Positions 57,657 to 64,000 of a DNA stretch of 64,000 bases are shown here, piece after piece. Where the stretch lies: NCBI GenBank assembly GCA_947489325.1, contig CANLDA010000005.1:109334-173333 (forward strand), in the 5' to 3' direction. This DNA comes from an uncultured Paracoccaceae bacterium (GTDB lineage Bacteria; Pseudomonadota; Alphaproteobacteria; Rhodobacterales; Rhodobacteraceae). The notes under the pieces are model-generated. The model saw nothing but the letters and a program-made list of their open reading frames with translations, was not told where the DNA came from and made no database searches. Both the position numbers and the translations under genes were made by a program. How positions within the stretch are numbered: the first letter of the stretch is position 1; every line of letters begins with the position of its first letter.

Positions 57657-58017
57657 CCACATGCACCTGATTTTCGAACGCTCAGACAGGAACCGTTTAT
57701 TGCGCAATGTGCCGCCCCTCGTCGCCAAAGGGCAGGGCCGTCGGGACAATGACAATGTCCGCTCCTGCCTTGCCAAGCCTGCGTACATTTTCCGGAAATT
57801 TTACGTCATAACAAATCAGGAACCCAGCTTTGAGACCACACAGATCCACAACAAAACACGAAGGGCGGTTGGCGGTAAAAACACCCTTCTCGTAAGAGCC
57901 GTACAGAAAGGCCTTGCGATAGATCTGCGTTGCTCCATCTGCGCTCTCGCGGTAATGATCCGGTCAGGTTTATTGTTGGATCGGCAGCGGCCGACATCTG
58001 AAAAACAGAGATTTCAC
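57657..58017 (-). pseudogene. nitrilase/carbon-nitrogen hydrolase, decayed
   Basis: On the minus strand, YRKAFLYGSYEKGVF and GFLICYDVKFPENVRRLGKA are clear nitrilase-superfamily blocks; the Cys in ICYDVKFPE is the nucleophile. The gene is broken. The N-terminal part (VFQMSAAADPTINL, near 57960-58010) is in another frame, offset by one base from a GTG at 58017, and the middle of the protein is missing. After HIAQ the same frame reads stop, TVPV, stop, AFENQVHVV, stop: TGA stands where CGA (Arg of the family's VPxRAFENQ block) is expected. This is a remnant, not a working enzyme. Confidence 0.75.
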
Positions 58018-58043
58018 TTTTGTCCTCTCATGGGTCGGCGATT

Positions 58044-58436
58044 CTATAGTGAGGAGAAACCGTTACAAAGCACTTCCAGTTTGTTGCCAAAGGGATCGCG
58101 GACATAGGCGGTTGAACATCCAGGCATGGGATAGAAATCGCGCGGTCCAGGTGCGCCTTCGTCAGTGCCGCCGTTGGCCAATGCGCTTTCATGGAAGGCT
58201 GCGACTTGTTCGGACGAAGAGGCGGAAAATGCGATGTGGGTACCGTTTCCTGATGTCGCGGGTTGGCCATCAAATGGCAAGAGCAACAGAAATTCGGGGC
58301 GCGATGTGCCATAGGCGGCGAACTCATCATCGGCGTCCAGGCAAGTTATGCCCAACAGCTCCATCAGCGGATCGTAGAACTGACGTGCCTTGGCAATGTC
58401 GGGTACGCCGACGCTGAGGTGATCAATAAGGGGCAT
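58044..58436 (-). CDS. VOC-family (glyoxalase/bleomycin-resistance fold) protein
   Basis: A 130-residue protein with the two beta-alpha-beta-beta-beta modules of the vicinal oxygen chelate fold. HLSVGVPDIAKARQFYDPLM at the start carries the usual first metal-ligand His, and YVRDPFGNKLEVLC near residue 112 holds the Glu. The specific reaction is unknown. AGGAGAC precedes the ATG. It stands between the nitrilase remnant and the ABC transporter operon terminator. Confidence 0.85.
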   Translation of the reverse strand: MPLIDHLSVGVPDIAKARQFYDPLMELLGITCLDADDEFAAYGTSRPEFLLLLPFDGQPATSGNGTHIAFSASSSEQVAAFHESALANGGTDEGAPGPRDFYPMPGCSTAYVRDPFGNKLEVLCNGFSSL

Positions 58437-58482
58437 GTCCGTCTCCTGTTAGGTGCGCGGTCAATCTTATGACCTACCAAAG

Positions 58483-58525
58483 AAAAAGCCCCCATCAAAT
58501 CAGCGTTACCGCATTTGATGGGGGC
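58483..58525 (-). terminator. terminator of the polyamine-type ABC transporter operon
   Basis: GCCCCCATCAAAT and ATTTGATGGGGGC form a perfect 13-bp stem with a 12-base loop, followed on the minus strand by CTTTTTCT. It lies right after the last permease gene. Confidence 0.88.
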
Positions 58526-58531
58526 GTTGTT

Positions 58532-59317
58532 TTAGTCCATTGCGCCAAGGATACGCGACAGGTTGCTGAACTTTGCGATCAAGCCAAAGACCACCACGTT
58601 GATCAACAAGAACAGCACCGCAATCGACGCAATCACAGGTGTATACCCATAACGTAGCGCGTTAAAGATTTTGATCGGCAAGGTCTCAACCGTAAATCCA
58701 ACCGTCATCAGGGCGATGATATATTCGTTCAAGCTGAGAACGAAACAGAAGGCAAATCCAGCAAAGGCAAATGGGGCGGCAATCGGTAAGATCACTGTGC
58801 GGAACACAGTTTTTCCATCTGCACCCATAGTTTGTGCAGCCTCTAGCAAGGCGCGATCCACACTTTCTAGTCCTAGTGAGATAGTCACCAATGGCAGCGC
58901 CAACAAGAACATCGCATGTGCAATTATCACGTTGATCATCAACCCATTCATCCCAATGCTGGAAAACAGCAACAAGAAGGCCAGCGCCATAATGACAGGT
59001 GGCAAAATAAAGGGTGCCACACCAAGAGAGAACAGCGCCTTGGCATACCGCAGCCCTGATTTCCAAACCGCATAGGCCACAGGCAAAGCGATAAGCACCG
59101 CAAGGATAGCAGATGCCGCAGCGATCAATAACGAACTGATCAGTGAGTTGAACCAGCCGTTGTCGATAAAAATCTCAGCATACCACCGAAAGGAGAATCC
59201 TTTAGGTGGGAATGCCAGGAATTTCTTTGAGTTGAATGACACCGCCGTGATCACAAAAATCGGACCGATCAGATAAATTGCGAAGATGATGAGATAAGCA
59301 TTTCTAAGCAGTTTCAT
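58532..59317 (-). CDS. ABC transporter permease, PotC-like
   Basis: Inner-membrane permease of the spermidine/putrescine (PotC) class, 261 residues with six membrane segments. The cytoplasmic EAA loop reads LLEAAQTMGADGKTVFRTVI near residue 155, which docks the ATPase. Last gene of the operon; start codon 3 bases after the PotB-like gene. Substrate unknown. Confidence 0.9.
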   Translation of the reverse strand: MKLLRNAYLIIFAIYLIGPIFVITAVSFNSKKFLAFPPKGFSFRWYAEIFIDNGWFNSLISSLLIAAASAILAVLIALPVAYAVWKSGLRYAKALFSLGVAPFILPPVIMALAFLLLFSSIGMNGLMINVIIAHAMFLLALPLVTISLGLESVDRALLEAAQTMGADGKTVFRTVILPIAAPFAFAGFAFCFVLSLNEYIIALMTVGFTVETLPIKIFNALRYGYTPVIASIAVLFLLINVVVFGLIAKFSNLSRILGAMD

Positions 59318-59320
59318 GGC

Positions 59321-60160
59321 TTATTTCTCGCCTCCGAATTTCATCACCGCGGCCACTACGGAACCACTGAGGAGTAGCAGAACCACAGCCAGCGCCGAAG
59401 CAAATGGCAGGTTGAAGTTAAAGATCGCCTGATCCGTGATCAGTACCGACAGCGTCCAGTGTTCTGGTTTTCCCAAAACCTGTGGCACGATGATTGCGCC
59501 CAAAGTCAGAACAAAGATCGTTACAGAACTAGAGACCAATGCCGAGCGGTTCACAGGGATCACAATCCTAAAGAACGTTCCCAAGGTTGATGTCCCAAGC
59601 GTACGAGCGGCCTCGATCAGGCTGCGATCCATCCGGCTTAGGGCTGGATAAAGTAACAAAATCGCAAAAGGCACTGCCAGATAAACAAGGGCCGCAATCA
59701 CTGCGCCAGCACTTGGGGCCATGGCAAATGATTTCTCGATGATCCCGGTATACTCCAGAATATTGCCGATACCTGCTTTGCGCGAGAACAAGACCTGCCA
59801 GCTAAAGGCAATCAGAACTTCTGAAAGGGACAATTGGGCAAGGATATAGATCAACCACAAGGTTTTCGTACGTTCTTTGAATTGCGTCAGCATGTAGGTG
59901 AAAGGAAACGCAATTAGCAAACTTATGCACGAGATCAAAGCGCACATCGCAGCAGAGAACAAAGCGCGTTCAATGTAGAACCACGTCATGAACCGCTCAA
60001 AGTGCGTCAGATCGAACCCATAGCTGAAATCGCCGTCCGGTGTTTTCACCGCAACACTGGCCATGATAATCAGAACAAACGGCACCATAAAGAAGACACC
60101 GATCATCACTGATGATGGGACCAGCGTGATATATTGCGAGAGTGATTTATTGTTGGACAT
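59321..60160 (-). CDS. ABC transporter permease, PotB-like
   Basis: Second permease of the importer, 279 residues, about six membrane segments. The EAA loop is SLIEAARTLGTSTLGTFFRI near residue 185. It pairs with the PotC-like protein and follows the ATPase gene by about 9 bases. The 5' hydrophilic end (MSNNKSLSQYI) is short, as in PotB. Confidence 0.9.
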   Translation of the reverse strand: MSNNKSLSQYITLVPSSVMIGVFFMVPFVLIIMASVAVKTPDGDFSYGFDLTHFERFMTWFYIERALFSAAMCALISCISLLIAFPFTYMLTQFKERTKTLWLIYILAQLSLSEVLIAFSWQVLFSRKAGIGNILEYTGIIEKSFAMAPSAGAVIAALVYLAVPFAILLLYPALSRMDRSLIEAARTLGTSTLGTFFRIVIPVNRSALVSSSVTIFVLTLGAIIVPQVLGKPEHWTLSVLITDQAIFNFNLPFASALAVVLLLLSGSVVAAVMKFGGEK

Positions 60161-60169
60161 GTTTCATCC

Positions 60170-61225
60170 TCACGCAGCCAGAACATTACAGGCAGACGGG
60201 GGCATTTCAACATAGACCTTTTCGCCCAATTCCACCTCTGGGAAATCCTTTGGCGTCATCACCGAAACGACCTCTTGGCCACCGCAATCAACCATGATTT
60301 CAATTGTCATGCCGATGTCGCGGATAAAGTTTACAGTGCCCTCAAGCGCATTGGCCGAAGGCTTGTTTGACACTTTGTGCACAAAAACTTCTTCAGGGCG
60401 GGTCATCAGGATCACATCACCAGCACCAGCATCATCGCTCTTGACGCCAAATTGCATTTCTGTGCCGTTCACTGAGACGGAATTTCCATCAGCAAAGCGT
60501 GCAGGCACAAGATTTGAGGTGCCGATAAAGTCTGCTACGAATTTGTTGATCGGGGTCTTATAGATATCCATCGGTGTGCCTGTCTGGTGCACCTGTGCGC
60601 GCCCCATTACAACGATATCATCAGCCATGGTCATGGCTTCGGTTTGGTCGTGAGTTACCACCACGGTGGTGATACCTAGTTCCTGTTGCAAGCGACGCAG
60701 CTCAATCTGCATAGATTCTCGCAGGTTGGCATCCAACGCAGACATTGGTTCGTCCAGCAAGAAAATCTCCGGGTTCAGGGCAAGCGCACGTGCGATCGCA
60801 ACCCGTTGGCGTTGACCGCCTGACATTTGTGTAATGCGACGATCCGCAATGCCGGGCAAATGGATCATGTCCAGCAATTCCTTGACGCGATCTTCGCATT
60901 CAGACCGGGAATGACCACGGATTTTCATGGAATACCCGATATTCTCGCCAACGCTCAGATGAGGGAACAGTGCAAAGGACTGAAACACCATGCCGATATT
61001 GCGTTGGTGTACAGGTACATGCGTAAGGTCTCTGCCTTCAAAGCTGATGGTGCCTTCGGTGGCTTCTTCTAGCCCTGCAATCATACGCAGCAAAGTGGTT
61101 TTCCCGCACCCTGATGGCCCCAGAAAACAGATCATTTCACCTTTGTTGAAATGAAGGTTTACATCCTTAACGGCCGTGACCGCGCCGTATCTTTTTGTCA
61201 CGTTTTCGATGGTCAAGCCGCTCAT
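60170..61225 (-). CDS. ABC transporter ATP-binding protein, PotA-like
   Basis: Cytoplasmic ATPase of the importer, 351 residues. Walker A is GPSGCGKTT near residue 36, the signature is MSGGQRQRVAIARAL near 133, Walker B IFLLDEPMSALDA follows, and the C-terminal third (about 240-351) is a TOBE-type regulatory domain. The ATG at 61225 follows AAGGA; an upstream TTG is less likely. A stem-loop separates it from the binding-protein gene. Confidence 0.93.
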   Translation of the reverse strand: MSGLTIENVTKRYGAVTAVKDVNLHFNKGEMICFLGPSGCGKTTLLRMIAGLEEATEGTISFEGRDLTHVPVHQRNIGMVFQSFALFPHLSVGENIGYSMKIRGHSRSECEDRVKELLDMIHLPGIADRRITQMSGGQRQRVAIARALALNPEIFLLDEPMSALDANLRESMQIELRRLQQELGITTVVVTHDQTEAMTMADDIVVMGRAQVHQTGTPMDIYKTPINKFVADFIGTSNLVPARFADGNSVSVNGTEMQFGVKSDDAGAGDVILMTRPEEVFVHKVSNKPSANALEGTVNFIRDIGMTIEIMVDCGGQEVVSVMTPKDFPEVELGEKVYVEMPPSACNVLAA

Positions 61226-61242
61226 CAAAAAGTCCTTTCCTT

Positions 61243-61275
61243 GTTAAAAAAAAGCCCGCCAAAATGGCGGGCTTT
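61243..61275 (-). terminator. stem-loop between the binding-protein gene and the ATPase gene
   Basis: AAAGCCCGCC and GGCGGGCTTT form a perfect 10-bp stem with a 5-base loop, followed on the minus strand by a run of T. It probably ends most transcripts after the binding-protein gene, so that protein is made in excess over the membrane parts. Confidence 0.85.
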
Positions 61276-61285
61276 GATGAGACGG

Positions 61286-62362
61286 TTAGCCGCCCAGCAT
61301 TTGGCTCCATTTGTCCGCAATCCAATCGCCGTGCTCCATGTAGATGTCATAGCGTGGGATAATCGGGGATTTGGGGCTGGACACGGCCGCCAGTTCATCG
61401 GCTGTCAGGTCAGTCAAAGCTGGATCGATAACAGGCGCTGTACCCAGATACCGTGCCAAAGTCGCCTGTGTTGCAGGATCGCTGGTGAAGTTGATGAACT
61501 CATGCACTTCGTCGACAGGTTTTGCGTGTTTGGGTGTGATCCAATAACCGGAATCCAAGATACCGCCTTCTTTGGGGAAGGTCGAAAGCACTGGGAATCC
61601 TTCAGCTGCGGCCAGGCCGGCAACGTCATGATAATATTGACCCATTGGGATTTCACCATCTTGCAGGGCTTGCTGGAATGCACCTTCGTCACGATACCAC
61701 AGACGCACATTAGAGCGCACTTCGGCCAGTTTTGCAAAGACTTGTTCGATGCCTTCTTTGGTGCTCAGGATATCTGTGCCGCCAAAGAATGTCGCTGCTG
61801 TCACTTCCAAAAGATAGGAGTTGGTGGATAGAGCAAGCAGGCCCAGCGTATCTTCGTATTTCGGATCCCACATATCACCCCAGCTCGTGGGTACTTCAGA
61901 GATTTCGTCGGTGTTTGTGCACAGTGTGATATACCAAGATACGGCGCCAACAGCTTGCAAACCGCCGTCGACGTCACGTGCTTTGAAGGTGTCTGACAAG
62001 TTGGCAAGGTTTGGAATTTTGCTTTCGTCGTAAACTTGGAACAAGCCTTGCAATACACCGCGCAGACGGTTCACACCGGCCATCATCGAAACATCAACAG
62101 GGGCTTGCTTAGCACGTGCTGCGTTTTTGATCTGCACCAACCATGCCTCGCCGGTTGGAACGGCAACGGATTCAACTTCGATGCCAGTGGCTTTGGTGAA
62201 TTCGGGATAGACAAATTCTTTGAAGCTATCTTCAAAGAATCCGCCATAGGTGCCAACCTTGATCGGGGATTTATCTGCCCGGGCAATGGATGGCATTGAA
62301 AGGGCTGCTGCACCTGCAGCGGCAGTGCCAAGGAAATGGCGACGTGAGAAAGTGGGTTTCAT
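61286..62362 (-). CDS. extracellular solute-binding protein, PotD/PotF-like
   Basis: Periplasmic binding protein of the importer, 358 residues. A Tat-type signal (SRRHFLGTAAAGAAALSMPS) is followed by a type II binding-protein fold: KVGTYGGFFEDSFKE opens the mature protein, and ALSTNSYLLEV and GYWITPKHAKPVDEVHEFINF are typical of the PotD/PotF group. Polyamines, opines or related cations are possible substrates. First gene of the operon; the region upstream holds inverted repeats. Confidence 0.9.
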   Translation of the reverse strand: MKPTFSRRHFLGTAAAGAAALSMPSIARADKSPIKVGTYGGFFEDSFKEFVYPEFTKATGIEVESVAVPTGEAWLVQIKNAARAKQAPVDVSMMAGVNRLRGVLQGLFQVYDESKIPNLANLSDTFKARDVDGGLQAVGAVSWYITLCTNTDEISEVPTSWGDMWDPKYEDTLGLLALSTNSYLLEVTAATFFGGTDILSTKEGIEQVFAKLAEVRSNVRLWYRDEGAFQQALQDGEIPMGQYYHDVAGLAAAEGFPVLSTFPKEGGILDSGYWITPKHAKPVDEVHEFINFTSDPATQATLARYLGTAPVIDPALTDLTADELAAVSSPKSPIIPRYDIYMEHGDWIADKWSQMLGG

Positions 62363-62897
62363 AGTTTCCTCCGGGTTGATTTCATAGTTTTCTCAGTTTT
62401 GGGGCAATCACACAGAATGATTAAAATCACTGGGTATTGAACCTTGTTTACTTGCGTCTCTTCATGAGGTTAGCCGGACTGCCCCTCATGAAAAATTGGG
62501 TATGTTGAAAGTTTATATTTGCATACGCAAATCTATCGCATATTCGTCAGTGGCGCGGCATGTGTTTGAAGCGTGTTCTGAATTTTGGACAATTCGACTG
62601 TCTATTCGCAAAGCATGCCCCCTCATCGTTTTCACTATTCCTATATTATGAAGGGGCTTTGTGGGATGGCAAGGCACTTTTGCCTGAACGTTCCCTAATC
62701 GCGCCAGAGCATAAACACGTCCGCTCCACCAATGAACAAAGAGGCGACTCTTGTCAAAGGCCCAAACCATTGAGTTAGTTAAATGTAAAAAATTGCAAAC
62801 CCGAATGTTCATGAACGCCCCGACAGATTATCATATCGGTGACCCGATAGTTCCTGCCTACGCTATCAAGCATTGCCCAAATTCAGGAGATACCCCC
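62363..62897. promoter_or_regulatory. divergent control region between the binding-protein gene and the amidohydrolase
   Basis: A 535-base gap with no supported gene. It contains three candidate operators: TTCATGAGG and CCTCATGAA (62461-62469 and 62484-62492, perfect 9-bp inverted repeat, 14-base spacer); TTTGC-ATAC-GCAAA (62518-62531); and TATCGG-TGAC-CCGATA (62834-62849), 48 bases before the amidohydrolase start. No regulator gene is in view. Short frames here lack start signals and look spurious. Confidence 0.5.
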
Positions 62898-64000
62898 ATG
62901 CCCGCGACCATAGCTATAATCAACGGTGACATTCGCCCAATGATTGGCTCAGTTAGGTTCCAAGCTTTGGCAATTGAGGGGAATACCATTCTGGCGATTG
63001 GCAGTACCGCTGAGATTGAAGCGCTGTGTGACGACACAACTCATGTAATCGATGCAAAGGGCGCAACTGTGATGCCCGGTTTTGTCGAAAGCCATATGCA
63101 TCTGTTTTTTGGCGCGTATTCCTTCAAGGTTCTCAAACTTCACGGTGTTACCGGCACCAAAGCCCTGACACAGGTGATTAGAGAATTCGCCGACGCGCAT
63201 CCCGATGAAAGTCTTCTGGTGGCGCAGGGCCTCGCCTATGAAGCGTTTGACGGCAAGCGCGACGCGGATCGCCATATTCTGGATCAAATCTGCCCAGACC
63301 GCCCGCTATTGATCCAAAGTTCTGACTTTCACAACGGTTGGGCCAATACCATTGCATTGACTAAAGCGGATGTATTGCACGGTCGCGACCTTGGACCCGG
63401 TTCGCGGATCGAACTGAACAGTGATGGCGTAGCCACAGGCGTTCTGACCGAGCCACCAGCCGTGTCCACTGTACAGGCGCTTGGCGCGCATGGTGGGCGC
63501 GAAGTGCTGGGCCTGGAAGGTGTAGAGCCTACAGGTATCGTAACCCGCGCGCAACGCGACGCCGATAAATCCCTGTTGCGCACAGGGCTGCAATACTGCG
63601 CTGAACACGGCATCACCACGATCATCAATATGGACGGCAATGTCTATCAGGGCGAATTGCTGCGCGAAATCGAAGCCGAAGGTGATCTGAATTGTCGTCT
63701 TGAACTGCCCTATCACTTTACCCCGGGTGAACCGGACGAAAGCCTTGAGATTGCCGAACAGATGCGCCGCGATCTGAACAGCGACATGCTGTGGTGCAAT
63801 CGGGTTAAGTTCTTCATGGATGGCACGTTGGATGTCTTTACTGGCTACCGGGTGCAGGACTACCCCGGCAAGCCAGGTTACAAAAGCGACCCCCTGCATG
63901 CGCCCGAACGGTTCTGTGAATTGGCGACCGAGCTTGACAAGCGCGGCTTTCAGATTGCCGTGCATGCCATTGGTGACGGCGCTGTGCGCACCGTGCTTGA
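62898..64000 (+). CDS. amidohydrolase (YtcJ-like), N-terminal part
   Basis: Metal-dependent amidohydrolase of the YtcJ/Amidohydro_3 group; about 367 codons are present and the gene runs off the right edge. The protein starts MPATIAIINGDIRPMIGSVR and has the metal-binding VMPGFVESHMHLFFGAYS near residue 57-75, with later FFMDGTLDVFTGY near 305 and IAVHAIGDGAVR at the end, all typical. CAGGAGA precedes the ATG. It is divergent from the importer operon, suggesting that the imported compound carries an amide or related bond. No frameshift is seen. Confidence 0.87.
   Translation, partial: MPATIAIINGDIRPMIGSVRFQALAIEGNTILAIGSTAEIEALCDDTTHVIDAKGATVMPGFVESHMHLFFGAYSFKVLKLHGVTGTKALTQVIREFADAHPDESLLVAQGLAYEAFDGKRDADRHILDQICPDRPLLIQSSDFHNGWANTIALTKADVLHGRDLGPGSRIELNSDGVATGVLTEPPAVSTVQALGAHGGREVLGLEGVEPTGIVTRAQRDADKSLLRTGLQYCAEHGITTIINMDGNVYQGELLREIEAEGDLNCRLELPYHFTPGEPDESLEIAEQMRRDLNSDMLWCNRVKFFMDGTLDVFTGYRVQDYPGKPGYKSDPLHAPERFCELATELDKRGFQIAVHAIGDGAVRTVL

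Noticed and set aside
58148..58157. CAGGTGCGCC match to the tRNA-Arg 3' end as a candidate attR
   Set aside because: Ten bases of identity within the coding sequence of the VOC gene, explained by its codons; no extension on either side. Treated as chance.
62513..62812. 100-codon minus-strand frame between the binding-protein and amidohydrolase genes
   Set aside because: No ribosome-binding site, atypical composition, and it overlaps inverted repeats in a clear control region.

Overview
The window looks like chromosomal DNA of a marine member of the Rhodobacteraceae (Roseobacter group, Alphaproteobacteria). This rests on gene content and protein similarity recalled by eye: an IscR with a single cysteine, the trkA-trkH-hfq-hflX order, a BolA next to a CGFS glutaredoxin, a fused indolepyruvate ferredoxin oxidoreductase, a YIP1 pair inside the suf operon, and a GGGGC-stem intergenic repeat of a type common in this family. 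Base composition is moderate (low to mid 50s % G+C by eye). No database search was possible.

Layout. 1-6745: valine catabolism on the minus strand (mmsB cut by the left edge, 3-hydroxyisobutyryl-CoA hydrolase, acyl-CoA dehydrogenase, mmsA), interrupted by a carboxylate-amine ligase and an unknown gene, with a divergent LysR regulator. 6805-14211: housekeeping genes (CBS protein, coaD, tkt, coiled-coil gene, zapA, grxD, bolA, purL). 14307-18954: a small-RNA candidate, a LysR regulator and the fused ior gene. 19013-22859: acyltransferase, murI, argC, ccmE, lipoprotein. 22948-27483: potassium uptake (trkA, trkH), hfq, hflX. 27471-30703: a tightly overlapping four-gene operon of unknown role around a Tat-exported flavoprotein. 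30898-36635: envelope genes (DUF882 peptidase-like protein, L,D-transpeptidase, lpxD, acyl carrier protein, fabF-like synthase, IalB-like protein). 36785-37041: two small-RNA candidates on the minus strand. 37079-38629: HerA-like ATPase. 38700-44397: branched-chain amino acid ABC transporter operon carrying an extra small secreted-protein gene. 44549-47109: sugar dehydrogenase, HD hydrolase, small unknown gene, alpha/beta hydrolase. 47276-55250: iscR-suf Fe-S assembly operon with four extra genes. 55304-57192: tRNA-Arg(CCG) with a serine recombinase inserted at its 3' end. 57657-58017: a decayed nitrilase-family gene. 58044-64000: VOC protein, a polyamine-type ABC importer, and a divergent amidohydrolase cut by the right edge.

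How the parts work together. The liv transporter brings in branched-chain amino acids that the mms cluster can degrade to propionyl-CoA. IscR probably controls the suf operon through the palindrome at 47169-47187. lpxD, the private acyl carrier protein and the synthase probably supply acyl chains for lipid A, next to a pair of peptidoglycan enzymes. The importer and amidohydrolase at the right end look like uptake and hydrolysis of an amide-containing or cationic compound.

The least explained signals are: a repeated small-RNA design (CCUCCCUG linker followed by a GGCCG terminator hairpin) at 14307-14376 and 36924-37041; the flavoprotein operon at 27471-30703; the recombinase whose reading frame has no stop before the tRNA and runs antisense through it; and two small genes each coupled on both sides inside conserved operons (liv and suf).
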